In this document: piece after piece, positions 27,201 to 42,200 of the stretch
How positions within the stretch are numbered: the first letter of the stretch is position 1
Layout of the letters: every line of letters begins with the position of its first letter
Assembly: GCA_029582265.1 (NCBI GenBank)
Contig: CM055828.1
Span: forward strand, 4,385,402 to 4,449,401
Reading direction: 5' to 3'
Origin: Zoroaster sp. YZ-2022
Taxonomy: Eukaryota; Echinodermata; Asteroidea; Forcipulatida; Zoroasteridae
Length of the DNA: 64,000 nucleotides
Position numbers and translations under genes: made by a program
Notes under the pieces: model-generated
Told to the model about the DNA's origin: nothing
Databases searched by the model: none
The model's input: only the letters and a program-made list of their open reading frames with translations

Positions 27201-30200
27201 ATGAAGCACTGGGGTACCATCTAGGTCAGAGCTAGGGGGACCTGGCAAAAATACATTTTGAAACTTAATTACTGTTAAAAACACACTACCTTTCTACATG
27301 GATATTTAGGTATTGCATGTTGGATTATTGTTATTGTTTCGGACTGCAGTATTAATCATGGTGTGGACAGTATATCTGTGTTGCTAAGTGAGAGTGGTTC
27401 TGTCAAGAACTGTATTATCTTCTCTACGGTCGTCTATAGCAAGTTGAAACATACTGAATACCAGTATTTACAGTCAATTAGTTGAGAGAAAACACATGCT
27501 GTTACTGGGAACTAAACCGATAATGATACAGTAATGAAAAAACACAAGCACTATGTTCAACGTTACGACCCACTCACCTAGCAATACGCTTAGTCCTTTC
27601 TCTTTCCTCCAAGTACAGCATCTTCTGCATGTGAAGTTTATAGCTGTCACGGTTGAGCCTACCGAGCTCGATGTCGTCGATGCTCAGCGATGCAGGAGGC
27701 TTGTACAATGCGAGGAGTTTCTCTCTGAAGTGTGCCTCCTCGGCCGAAATGCGGACATCATCTTCGAACTTGATGATCTCACTGTTGCTGCTGTCCCAAG
27801 TCTGAATTTTCTTCTCCCTCTGGATCTTCTTGAAGGTTTCAAAATGCTCCTCTGAGCCCACATGAACCTATAAAAAAAAATTATAAAAATTCATAAAGCC
27901 AAAAAATCTTCTGGTCTCCGTGCACATGCGCATCTGCATTTTTAGTTTCCTTTTTTTGGCTATGACATGATGTGCAATTGCAGCCAAAATTGTTTTAAAC
28001 GATAAGGGTGTGAACGTTTGCCCGATTTGTGAGGCCTGTGTTAGCCATCAAACTTTGTATACCGTAATTTCCTGCGTATAAGACGCGGCTTATCTGACTT
28101 TCAAAGGTACGAAAACGTCACTGCGTCTTATCTAACGGTGCGCCTTATCTGGTGTCGCTTGAGATCAAAGTGATGATTACCGCTTGTGTAACTTTCGGTG
28201 GACCTCAAAGCGGCCGTGTTTTCCAATGAAGGTCGTTAGCGCAAGATTTTCATGCATTCATTCACCGTAAATAATACTCACGAAAGACCTCACTCGTGTG
28301 TGACGTACCAAAAGCAGAATTCCCCTGTTTCTAAAAATAGCATGCCCAACATCGTACACGATCGCGCATTTTTATCTACAACGCTTTCTAATGACTAAGT
28401 CTCTATGTGATGTGTGCAAGGTTGTCAACTTTTGCCGTGTCTGTTTTTCACCTCGATTATTAATCACAGTGTATTACGCACAACACCGCGGGATCACTTG
28501 GGCCGCAACCAGACTACTTTCCTAGTACGACGCGCGCGTGGTGGTGGCGGCGGCATGGTCGTGCTATAGCGCTTCTGGCATGCACTGCACTACTGAGCGG
28601 TCATGGTGCGCCTTATACGGCGGTGCGCCTTGTACGTTGACACTTTAATCACATTCCCCCGATTCTGGGGTAATGCGCCTTATACACCGAGCGTCTTATA
28701 CGCAGGAAATTACGGTATATGGGAAATTTGGTCTGGTTCCAATAACCGTGTATACATGTATCACTTATTTCACTAGTTTGCAAAAAAAAAAAAAAAAAAA
28801 AAAAAAAGAAAAAGAAAAGATGACCAAAAACCAGAAACTGGAACCTTTTTTTTTTGGCCTAAGTCAGAAAATATTTTTTTGAGGGCAGTTGCTTACATTT
28901 AAAAAAAAAAGCAAGGGCCTTGAAACAGGAACTCTTTTCTGCATACACTGTTCAGATAATATAAAAACCTTTTGTCAGGTTTACCTCCAGCTTCCGGACC
29001 AGCACTGGTTCACTCCCGAAGTCAAACAGCACCCACTGACTGAAGCTCCCCAGCATCCTGGAGTGGAAGATGACATCGATGCGATACGTCTCCCCGTCTC
29101 CTTCAGTGATGCGGTTGCCGGGACACACCTGGGGTTTGTCCTCGCCCGTCGGACTCGACAGGTAGAAATGAAGACGGTGGTCATCATAGAGAAGTCCGAC
29201 TCGCTTCAGAGATTTCTGGAGGAATCATACAACACAACAGAAATGAGTAAGAGTAAACATTGATGTTGTGACACCATCTTAAAAGAATCTCTTTTCAGAG
29301 AAGTTTAGAGAAATGGATTAACTTGAAGTTTCTTCCAGTATGTTCTAGCTCGTCATCGTCTTTTTTTGAATTCTTAGGATGTTGACATGAGTTTTGTATT
29401 TACTTGAAAAAACAAGTGTGCATGTTTTACGGCACATCAAAACCTTTGAATGAAGTTTTAGACATGAAGTAAATATCACCAGTTAGGCATATCATTAGGC
29501 TAGAAATCCTGTCGTACCTGTTTCATCGATTTGATGACAAACTTCCAAGTGGATGTGAATGTTGTGTCTGGCTTTCTCTCCATCTTAAGGAACTTGATCA
29601 ATTCCTCGGAACAGTTGACACGTATCCCTGGCAACTCCTCAGTTATCTGTCAAAACCATAGGGGAGACGGGGAAACTTATGACAGGCGAGATGTGATTTG
29701 GGTTATTTAAAAAAGTAGGAAAAGTAGCAAGGTATTGCATATCACTGACAGATCAAGCAAGTGGGTGGTGGGTTGGAGGGGGGGAGGAGGCTGTCTCCTT
29801 TTTTTTTCAGCATGCCCCCCCCATCACATACCAATGGCCATGTGTCCAACCTTTGCTATATAGGGCATACCAGAAACTAATTTTAAAAAACGGTGCGTGT
29901 CAGTCAAAAATTTTACAATTAATATCATTATTATGAGAATTAAAATTAAACAAAAAATCATTCAATGCAAATTTCCAATAAAGATAAGAAAAACATGAAA
30001 ATTATCTGCAAGACAAAACAAACACACGGCAAGTACTAATAATTGCACAGATGTAGATGTAATAACATATGAAGGGTTTTAACATATGATGATTTTCAAA
30101 AAAAAATAATTGTTGATTTTTCAGTTTTCAATGGCAGAGACATTCCAAATTAATAACGTCTTTCAACCCACCACGCTCATTTCCGCCGTGGAGAAGTTGT

Positions 30201-33200
30201 ACTTGGTGAGGATCTCGTCCATGAAGGCAAAGAGTTTCTGCTCCTTGGCTTTCTTCATCTTCATCATCCGGTACTGATGCCTCTCTCGCCATTCTTCCAG
30301 CTCCTCGACGCTGTGAGCTTTGGTGCAGTTGTTGCTCTCCATGGGAGACTTAGTGAATGTGCACATCCTCTTCTTGTGCCTGATGAATAGTTGTGAAACT
30401 TGTTAATTTTGTCATTAGCCCCCCCCCCCCCTCCCCCAAAGTCTCCAGTTTCTGGTCATAGGTCGGCTTCAAAAATTTGTTGGAAATTTTTTGTTGCCAA
30501 CCTGTGAAATACATGACGCATGTACAAGCGAAGTATGGTGGCTAAAACAGGCTACACAAATCGGGCAAACATTCATACGACTAATGTGAAAAAGTCCCTA
30601 ACCATCCTCAATCCTCAATCCTCCAAAATCCTCCTTGCAGTTTTGGAGGATTTTGGAGGATTGAGGATGAATGGTGATTGAAACACATGAGGATTTTGGA
30701 GGACTGGTGTGGTAGGAGTTGCTGGAATGTGGTACTATTTAATTTTCATTTTTCTCACTCGGCAAGGTAAGTACTGGTACGCCATCTGTTTCACAGTGCT
30801 GTACATGTACATGTACATGCAGCCAGTAGTACTAATGCACAGTGGTAGTCTGTCTATGTACTGGTACACTAGGTCACACATGTGTGACCTAGTGTACCAG
30901 TACACAGACAGACGTTAGTTACACTGTGTACGATTGTTTCAAGTTCACCGTCAACCTCAGCATCTACACTAGTATCCATCATTTAGCCCAGCATCAAACC
31001 CCGCATCCAGTCGAGCATCCAACCCGAGATCCAACACCACATCCCACCCATCATCCAATCCATCATCCAGCCCAACATCCAAGCCATCATCCAGTCCAGT
31101 ATCCAACCCATCATCCAACCCAGAAAAAAAAACCAAAACCCCCCAAAAATCAAAATAAATAAAAAATATAAAAAATATAAAAAATCCCAACCCCTACCCT
31201 ATCCATTACCACTCCCTACCCATCCGTCCCTACCCCACTCCCTTTCCTCAAGGCAATGATTATGATTGCTTGAATACGACTGCAATAACGCATAGTCAAT
31301 TCAATGGTACATGTATGAGCCATTCCCTCCCCCCTCCCCACAGGTAGGAGGTGATGAGCACGGAGTCCAGAAATCAGAGACTTTTTTTTGGGGGGGGGGG
31401 TGCCTTAAAAATGTCTGTAAATACATCCATACTTTAAAGAATCAAGAGATATGTACAGAGACCAACCTGTAGAGAGTTTCTGCTTTATTTCCCTCTGTTG
31501 TTAACAAAAGTTAAGCTGGTAATTTCAAAATTACCACCCTGATTGTCAAGTAAACATCTTAGAGCAAAGCATGAGTTTCCCTGCTGACTTTTGTGATTCC
31601 TAAATGTCAACCCCTACATTCTGCCCTAATGACTCGTCCATGCAGTCGGGATGCCGAATCATTTATCTTGTTAATTGAAGAAAATCATCTGAACTTACAA
31701 TTCGCACTCCTCGTATCTACCATTCAAAACATTCCACGGCGGACTCCGATACTTCCACTGTCTCTCCTTGTCCGAGTTGACCCGTGACCTGTGATCTAAT
31801 GTTTGGGTATGGTGCTCAAGTTTCCACAGCTGTGGGAAGGGTTGGTCGCAGTAGGAACAGTAGTAGCGTTGCAACATGAAGGGTTCAGAGGTCATGGGAT
31901 TACAGGTTGACGATGCACTGAATGAAGTCTGGCCGTCTGAGCTTGTTTCCGGTTTAAGCACGATCGCCATCACTTCATCGAGTGTTTTCACTGTATCTCC
32001 GGAGAAAAGGCAAATAAAATTTACAAAATCAAAAACATGGGTGATAAATACTTATAGATGTATTAAACGTTTCTCTGTAATTTTTATAAGAAATACAAAC
32101 TAGTGATCCAGTCATGTGGATTTGTCAAAGAAAATCTTATCGATGCAAAGAATGATGGCATTTTTTGAACAGTTTTTAAGGGTCACAGACCTTCACCATG
32201 TTGCAACTATCTTGTTTCTTCATTGACACAAATCCATGTGACTGGAAGGCTGGAAGGGAAGATAGTCTGGTCCCCTTTTTTTGTTATATGAATCAGCTAT
32301 GATAATCATTGTTGTATACAGGGAATCTGACAAAGATGGCTGTAGCATGATAAAGGTTTATTGTAAAAGAAAAAGAATAAAAAAATTAAAAAAACAGCGC
32401 CACTCACGGTTGAACTGAGCCATGTACTTCCACAGATGGGCTTCCTCGGGCTGATGTGGGAACATGCAAGATGCTCGATGGCAACATTCACCGTGTGCAC
32501 ACAACTTGGGGTGAACCTCGGGCCGAAGGCTAGGATGTCGAGGTTTGACCGTGCAATACTTCTTCTTAGTTCCCTCGTACACCACCACCATCTTGTGTTG
32601 CCATGGATGCGGGTTGGATCCGGCGCAATACTCGGGCTTCTTGGGATTCTGCCCCATACACTGGTTATGACGAGGGAAGCACATACCGCATACGTACTTA
32701 ATTATCCCCTTGAACTTTGGAATGACTGTTGAAATAGCGGCCACTGATGATGCTCCTTTGGCAGTAGGCGTCTGGGATGGTTTGGCGACAGTGGCCGAGA
32801 TGGGGGCGGGGCCCGATTGTCGAGATGGACGGGGAGCAATTGCCTCGGCACAGAGCTGGACGATCGCTTCACGGTTGAGTGCGAAGAGGTGCTCAAATTC
32901 CCATACCTCTACTTCAACCTGTAAAATACATTTTTTAATATTTGATTATACAGGTAAAAATATACACTTGAAACTGGAAATATCACATCTATGAATAACA
33001 ACAACTAAACAATATAGTTTACAGAAACCTTAATAACTAATTCTAGGCATTTGTACCTCATTGTGGGAAAACTTGCAAGGGTTACCAACACGACATCCAA
33101 AGCGTTTGCTGATATTCCAACACGGAAGAGACCTAGCAGGAATACCCTTCGGTCTGGGTCGCACTTTCTGGTAGCGGTACCTTCCGCCGATGGTTAGGAT

Positions 33201-36200
33201 GCTAACCAGGACTTTACTCTTTTCCCACGGATGTTGGGCTTCATCGTTGCTACAATACGGCCCCATGGTGCTCATCGGACACATGAAGGGTGGCGCACCA
33301 TCAAAGCATCGCTCGCACAGAAACATGAAATGACCCCTGACCCTTGACATTAGCATCTGGTGGCTCTTCCTGATTCTTTCGGTGATGATGGCTGCAGGCT
33401 TCTTCAGGGGTTGTGCTGGTTGGATGGCCTTAGTTGGACTGGGACTGTTGTTGAGGGCAGTCTTGCTTGCAACACCTCCGGTTCTCGGGGAGCTCGGCAC
33501 CGCTTTCACTTTGTTCACATGCGTCACTAGCCTGAACCCTTCCAGATCATTTGGGGTTTGTGGCTGGGGGGTTTGTGGCTGGGGGCTCCCAATACCTTGG
33601 GAGTAGCGTAGGTAAGTGACAATTTCCTTGCCGTTGAAGTGACCCGACCTATCGGCATTCCATACCATTAGCTCTTCCTTACTGTGACAGTACCAACAGG
33701 CCTCCTCGCCAACCTTACAGGGAGCACTATTGTTGAATTGTTGGCAGAAGGTGTAAATACCGTTAAAGTCTGGCTTGGTTCTGGGTCGAATTCTGCCCCA
33801 AACCTGGACAATAAAAATGAGAAAAAGGAATTGTTGTGACCAGATGTACTATCATCTTTCATGTTTAACATCCCGTCTACAGACAAGCCACTCCCACTTG
33901 GAATGTTTTTAAGGATGTTTTAAGTGAATTTAAAGTTGCCATGGGCAACTGAGCAACCCTTAGTTTCGCACCTCCACGAGAATGCTAGACTCACTAACCT
34001 CATTTACAGGAGTGGAAATACTTCCAAGCTTACATATCAACCAGCCACCGAAACAACTATGGCTGCTGTTTGGTTGGTACTTGTGACGCTGGTAACCATA
34101 CTTGGAAGGGTTGGTAATGTAACACCTTTCACATGCAAGTCTGTGAAGCAAGGATAGACATTCCCAATGAAACGAACAAAAAACTAACAAATAATCTAAA
34201 ATACACAAATACCCCATCAAAATGAACAAACTTGGGGAACATCCATTAAGTTTTAATGAACTCATAACTTTAGAAAATAAACTCTTACAAAAAGAAAAAT
34301 TTGTTCAATAAAATGTGCAATTGTGAGCGAGCTACGAGGTCAACTGAGTGAGTGTGCATGTTATTAGTGTACACATGGCCTTTCATTTTGCTTGTACACT
34401 TCCAGACTGATTTCCAGATCCGACTTATTTCTTGAATTAAATGGAGTTCTTAGGTTCCTGTCAATTACAGCTGATGCATGCTGGCTTAGCAGGGGGTATA
34501 CTGCAATCCTGATGTGTGGTGGCACTAAATACACATGAACACAGGGGGTCAATTTAATTTGAGAAACGAGTTGGATACAAACTTTTACAAAAGGACAGGG
34601 CCTTCAATAAGGACCCCTGGAGAATATCTGCAAAGAGATCTCATTATCTGATGTATAGGGGATTGTGAATTGATTTGATTTTCGCCCTTCAGTAACAGAT
34701 TTCAGAACTGTACACTCAGTGTAGTTAAGTGTCTGTGGGGAAAAAAAATGCCAAGTTGGCAACGGGCGAAATCATATCAGAGAGACCTGTTGATTCACTT
34801 GATGCAATGCATGGCATTTCACAAACCTGAATATGAACGTTTTCAGCCACTCCAAACTTTCGTATGAAAGCCTTGGTGGAGGTCCGACGCTAACAGGTTT
34901 AGCTTGGACACTCTGGACAGCTTCAGCCGTGTTACCCTTGACCAAGGCCTGTTTAGGTGTTGCGGCCGGTTTAGGTGTTGCAGCCAGTTTAGGTGTTGCG
35001 GCTGGTTTAGGTGTTGCGGTCGCTAGCGGTGATTTTTTGGACTGCTGTATGGTTGGGCTGGGGGTCAGGTTAGCTTGGTATGACAGCGTATCAAACTTGT
35101 TGAATGTCTTCACTGCAAACTTGGGTTGTTCGACTGTTAATAAAAGTAGAGTAAATGTAAATTCGTCTGCAATCTATAAACAATTTTTGTTGACTTTTCT
35201 CAAGTTTCAGAAGAGTTTCTAAAGACACATGAATCATAGAAATATCCAAATACTGTTAGTTATGTTTTTCTTAATAAAAAAAAGAAGTTTTGATCTGGGA
35301 TGGTACAGATTTACAAATTGTCGTCAAGCTCCCTAAGAGCAACATACAAATAACTATGAGGTAAGTCACCGCATCCTAGGCACCAGTCTATGTTCTGATT
35401 CTCATAGGCTTGTGTAGGAAAACTAAAATGGCCGTTTGATGACTGTCTATTATACAGGGAGAAGTCTGCCTTAAAAAATGAGTACATTTTTCTGTACTTG
35501 TACTCATACTTATGAAAAAGTAACGGACAACAACTCTGGAGTTGGAGTACTCATACTCGTACTTTTTTCAATTTTTTTGTTCTTGTAGTATCACACATGA
35601 AAAAGTACTTTGCTCACATCTCTGGGATTGGAGTACTTGTCCTCATGAAAAACTCGACCACAAGTCTGTGTGTGGAAGTGCTCGAGCGCAAGTTTCAAAA
35701 TGAAACACACTCCCGATTACTCACTCACTCCTGATTACTCACTTCACTCCTGATTACTCACTTCACTCACTCCTGATTACTCACTCACTCCTGATTACTC
35801 ACTTCACTCACTCCTGATTACTCACTCACTCCTGATTACTCACTCACTCCTGATTGTACTTCCTACTTACCAGCGACAGGACTACTAGTCTGGTTCCTCA
35901 TGAACTCGGCGTGCTTGGCGATGTGCTTTCCCCCGGACAAATGCTGCACAAGCTGTTTCTCCGCGTTCAACTGCAGCTTGCATATCTTGCAGAACAGCGA
36001 GTTGTTCTGGTCAGCTGCGGGTGCTGGCGTTCCAGAGGGGGAAGGCTTATTAGAGTGTCTTGTTTCGGATGATGTGGACAATGTTCTGACCCTTGACCCA
36101 TTGGAGGAAACCTTTGGAATGGCACCTATACAGACATAAGGGAACAATTTGTGCTTATTTGTTACAGAAAAATGCTCGCTATAGAGAAAATAATTGAACT

Positions 36201-39200
36201 CTTGCTTTGACTGAAACATTAACTTAAAGACCTCATTATGCATATGATGTCACAAATTGAAGGACGCCCTCTCTCATGTATGTGCACTGTGCCGCACCTT
36301 TGAGTGCGAGTACGTGCAGCACTCATACATGAACCAATGAGAGACCTTCTTATGCTTAAAGGCACCCTTTAATTTGTAAATCAAATATAGATTAATTGGG
36401 CACAAAATATATTGATAAGGCGTCTGCAAAAAATCATGAAAAATGGGTAGCGGGCCTGGTCTCCCTTTGCTCTAGAGGACAAAGCCCCCCTGAACCTCCT
36501 GGATGTTTAATTTTGGAGGATTTACAGACTCTCCACATCCCCACAAACAAGAAACTACTTGTTTGGATAGAATACAGACTACTTCTTTCTTTCCTTGGTG
36601 GCTACTTCTCTTCTTTCTAGAAAATTTTAAGGCAAAGAGAGATTTGTAAATACTCCTGAAATCAGGAAAAATCCTGAGAAATGACAGGCCTGATTTATGT
36701 TTCACAGGGCAAATTCTGAATACCCCAGTTTGTGATTCCTATTGATTCTTACCATTGGTTAGGCTACTCGCATTTGGAATAGGACCAAAGTCATCGAGGC
36801 CGTACTTTGAGGAGGAAGGATTTGATACGCCATGTGTCTGCAAGACATAAATGTAGTTATTTAAAGCTAGCATACACTTTTGGTAAAATGCAGGAGTCAA
36901 AATTAAACTTGTATTTTATGGTGGCTGTAGGACCAGTAATAACTGAATATCACAGGGATATTGTGAGAAAATTAAAAGGTAGGAAAAATGTTTGCCATTA
37001 TCATTAGGCATATACATGTATACTAGCCTATAGTGGTTTACCTCTGTAGCCATGTATAGCAAGGAAATTTAACTGTTTATCTTGGTATTTACAATAAAAT
37101 GACATACAAGGAAAGTTTCCATGGTCTGAAGTTAGTCAGAACCCGGTTTCATGGTAGGATTTTCAAAATCAAAAGGTAAGATTTCCTACAAAAGTAGGAA
37201 GAATATCATGCTGTTCTCATTAGTTTTTAGTAGCCCTCTGAAAGGTCACTATAAAACAATGCAAAGAGTATGAATAAACTGTTCAAAAGAAATTTATTTT
37301 TTTATTGTCCTATAAGTGTATTTAAATGTCTCAAAACACAGCTTTAAAATTTGTTTATGCCGTGAGTTATTCTCTACTATGCCAAAGAACTGCCTTGTGC
37401 TGTCAGCAAAAATCATTTTAAGTTTTTGTTTGTATTGAGATGACACTATGAACAACTTCAAACTGAAAATGCCCTGAAAATCCGTTTTGCCGTGAAATAA
37501 CAGTTCACCGTAATTTCACAGCAATTTCACAGTGTCTCTTCCTCTCAGATATTGGCAATAATGTTCATGGTGATTTCACGGCAAATTCACAACGCTCTTG
37601 AGAATTAATAAGCTGCCCCAAAACTGCCACAAGAAGTTCATGGCATTTTCATGGCGCTTTCACGTCGAAGGAATCCCAAGAGTATTTCATGGCATTTTCA
37701 CGGTGTTGTGTCATCATGAAATTGCCGTGAACTATTTATTTCACGGTAAAACAGATTTTCAGGGCATTTTCAGGGTAAAGCTATTCATAGTGTGATGTGT
37801 TTCTTATTGTTGTATACAAGCCCCCTGCACTATCAAACCTAGCAGATAACACAGTCCTTCTGTTAATTCACTAGTCTCGGCCTAGTGGCAATTTCAATCC
37901 CTGAAATTTCTTTCAAAATGTTTGCTTGAAATACTCACCTGATTGGCTGGGTTGGTTGGCTGGGATCCTGTTGCTCCAGACTGTGTTGGCCGCCGCGATT
38001 CCCTTGGAGAATTGCCATCTACAAAATTAGAGGGAAAGTACAACATTGGTCATAACCAGGTTATGAAATGTTTCATTATCTAAAAGCTAATTTGGTAAGT
38101 ATCGGCCATCCTGAGGAATTATTCTGTCTATGGTGCTTTCCCCTTAGAGAGAATTGCAAAGTTGTGTAAAATTTACAAAATAAATCACCGTTCTGGTAAC
38201 TTTTTGGGAAAACATCACAATGTCTAATAGCCGTCTGTAGTTTTCTACCACCTAAAATAATAACCTTAGCATGAGAAGGTTTACACCTTTTGACTGGGCA
38301 GACAACATCACATGTACAGGCAGTTGCTGGGGAAAGTTTTCTATGATGAGAACTCACTAAAGAAACTTACCGTTCTGAAACTTTTGGGAAAAGATCACAA
38401 CCTGTTATAGCTGTTTGTAGTTTTCTGCCCCCACAAATAACCTTAGCACGAGATGGCTTATACACCTTTTGACTGGGGAATGTTTTCTATGAGAACTCAC
38501 CGCTGCCGTTAACCGATGAGGATGAGGAAACGTTCTCATTTTCCGACCACTCGTCTTGAAAGATTTCTTTGTTCTTGGCCTTCTTTTTACGCTTTGTGCT
38601 GGATTTCGCTTTCTGACGACAAATACAAAAATTATGAGTGAAAATTAGGGCAATGTGGAAGGTATGTGGAGGAAGGGGGGATGGGCTGGCAGCAGCTGCA
38701 CAAAGGTTCTGGTGCAAGTGAGGGACAAAGTGGCAATTGGGGGGGGGGGGGAGGAGTGCGAGACAACATAAGCAACAAAAAAGATAAAGTTACTGTTAAC
38801 CCTCCTCCTACTACAAGGGTCAAAATCAGTCAAAATGTTGAAATACTTGCCAAGGTATATCTAGCGCACTTAAAAGTCAAACACTTTCAAACCTTACATG
38901 TAGTAAGTACATTTACAGGTCAAAATGAGTCGACCGTTTTTGACTGGTAAAAGCATTGTCTGGTATTGTTCAGGGTGGTCAAAATGTAAAAACCAGTCAA
39001 AAATGCCCCTGTGTGCACATTTGGGTCAACAGTCAAAACAGGCAGTTGACTGATTTTGACCTCTATAGCTACTTCCTACTAAAGTGCAGCTACAGTAGGA
39101 GGATTAAAATGGTAAAATACAGCTGATTTACACAACAGTTTATTAAACAATTGTGGTTGACCCTTTATCTTACCTATTTTGTAGATTTTATGGGGGGAAT

Positions 39201-42200
39201 GGTAGAATTATGATATGATCATTACATATACATTGACTGTGAGTCTCACCTGGTTTTGTTTGATTAATGCCTTGACATGGTCTGGCATCCACTCCTCGGC
39301 AACAGCTGATGCATCTCCGTTCTGATTGGCTGCAGGGGATGATGCATGCTGGGAGTTGACCTGTTGGGGACGGGGCCTGAATGGATCTAATTGCCGATTC
39401 AGTTCAGCAATGATCCGTTGAATTTTGGGATGCTGTTTGACCTGAAGACAAACAGGTCAAAATAACTGTCTATAATAATTATTTTATGTAGGGCACCGAA
39501 AATGTACATGAAACAATTCTACAAGTCTACAATTTGTTTTCACAGAAATTCAAATAATACTGAATATATGATGGTTCTCACCTTATCTGGACTGTCCTGA
39601 TACAAGATCCGTTCAAATCCCATGAGAATTTCGATCTTCCGGCTGTTTGTCCACTCCTGGCGAACAATCCCATACTGAGCCACCACTTGCTCAACTTTAG
39701 TAGGTTCATAGTTGTTATCGATCAGTGAGGCTGCATGAAAACATTGCAATGACAGTTGGTCATAGCAGGCAGGGTTTGAAATTTCACAGTAGTCTGCTGG
39801 TGAACCAGTGGGCAGGGTTAGCAACTGCAAAGTGGTTTGCTGGTGAACCAGTGGGTAGGATTAGAAATTGAACAGTGGTCGGCCGGTGAACCAGTGGGTA
39901 GGGTAAGAAATTGAACAGTGGTCTGCCGGTGAAACAGTGGGTAAGTAAAAGTAAAGTCTGTCCCGAGCCATATTGGCTCATCAGGCCGGTGTTTATCTCC
40001 GGTTTCATTGGCATGAAACGACTGAGAATATTTCCATTCCCCCTGGATGGGATGCCAGTCCATCGCAGATTACTTCCCTAGCTATTGCCAGGTACCCATT
40101 TATACTCCTGGGTGAAGAGAAGCAATTACGGTAAAGTGCCTTGCTCAAGGACACAAGCACCACGGTCGCGGTGAGGGTTCAAACCCACATTCTGGCGACT
40201 CAGCCATCAGAACCCAAGTCCAATGCGCTAGACCACTCGGCCATGGCACCCCTACAGTGGGTAGGGTTGGAAATTGAACAGTGGTTGGCCGGTGAAACAG
40301 TGAGTAGGGTTAGAAATCGAACAGTGGTCGGCAGGTGAACCAGTGGGCAGGGTTAGAAATTGAAGAGTGGTTGGCCGGTGAACCAGTGGGCAGGGTTAGA
40401 AATTGAAGAGTGGTTGGCCGGTGAACCAGTGGGCAGGGTAAGAAATTGCACAGTGGTCTGCTGGTGAACCAGTGGGCAGGGAACCAGATACCCGAAATTG
40501 GAAATCTTCGGATACCCGGGTAAAAACACATGGCTTAAAGGTTCAGTAGGAATTTTAAGAAGTTGTTTACGGGTACTTGGAACATAAAAATGGAACTGGG
40601 TAATGAAAGTGGTGTCCGGGTACCCGGGTATCCGGGTACCCAGATACCCGACAGTCTTACTACGTGTATGTATTATAAAACATGTAAAAAAAAAACGACA
40701 CTAGCCCGGAGAGGCTTGTTGGACTTAATGGCATGGTGAAATGTGCATTTTTTTTAATGAGCAGTGCACACGCAGTGTTCAACAAATCTGATTGATCAGT
40801 TAAGGCTTTTTCAACTTGCTTGAATTTCGTCAGCAAATGCTTGATGATGTGATTGTCCCTATCAGAGGGCTTTCAGAAAAATACATTTTTAAACTAAGAG
40901 CAGAAACTTACCAACTGAACAGTCCTCTAGCGCAGCAGTGTGAAAACCCTGCGAAAAGATTTGAACCAAAATTATAAAATTAGCTTAACTTGGTAATACA
41001 AAGATTTGGTTACTTATCTAATCATGGCAGATGTAGTGTTTTCCCCTAACAAACCACACAAACAAAAACCACAATTGAATTGCAACTGATCTTTGAATTT
41101 TCCCGAGATTCAAACAAACAAATCCAAACAAGATCCAAACAAATACTAGAAAGAAAAGAAAAAAAAACAGAAAAAAAAAGAAAGAAAAAAAAAACACTAA
41201 AAAAATAACAACAAATTTAACTATTTGTCTTCATAAACATCCCCATGCACACTTCAATGAAATTTAAATTTTAATGCAATCTTCATGTAAAACTGTTGAA
41301 CAAATACAAATACAAAAACAAATAGTTTCAACAACACTCATATTCCCTTAAATTCATGCATAGAATAAAATATTATCAAGCAAAATTGTCGTTACCAAAA
41401 CATTTCCCATGACTGTCACCGAAGCCCACACAGATAAGAAGTAAGTGTTCTTCTGTGACAGTTTCTTGGAAATTTTTGTATTGCAAGGAGCCTGGAGTTT
41501 GTCATTGTATACAGTTTATGATGTTGCAATCAGGGCAATTTCACACAAGGGAAAGCCCCTGTGTAGTGCTTTTTATACGCTGTGAAATTGTCATGCAGGG
41601 GTCATACGTACAGAACACACCTACATGTACATGTACTGCAGTGTGAATGTTTCTGCAAAGGTTGTGGTTGTACATGTACATTACATGCAACATGTACAGT
41701 ACATTGTGATGTACACGTACTCATTGAATGTGATGCATATGTGGGTGTACGCATGTATGTAGGTGTGGTTATGCAAAACAGGTTCATCATCATGCGATAT
41801 ACATTGTGTACTGATTAAAGGGAAGATGTACAACGTGTTGGTAAAACTGCTAAGATATATGAATTTGATACTGTCTTTGAAGTATGAATCAAGATAAACG
41901 TTTTAAAACCAACCTCGGAAAGTTTCAGCTTATTACGGCTTTTAAAGCATTGTGTTGGTACAATGAAAATCTAGGGAAAATTTTTGTATTTGATCTCATG
42001 TGGAACATTTGAACTGGAAGTTTTCATATTACATTTCTACCATTTAGTTATTTTGATTTACCATTTCTAATACATTATATTTAATAAAAACAGAATAATT
42101 ATTTGATGTCCGATCTTTCATGTTCCTTGAGAGTTATTTTTAATTATTGAAAGCATTAAAAAAACCCAGTATCATTACGATCAACAGGGCATGAAATTGG

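Noticed and set aside
30926..31162. His/Pro-rich 78-codon frame
   Set aside because: Translation of a CATCCA-type low-complexity repeat in an intron.
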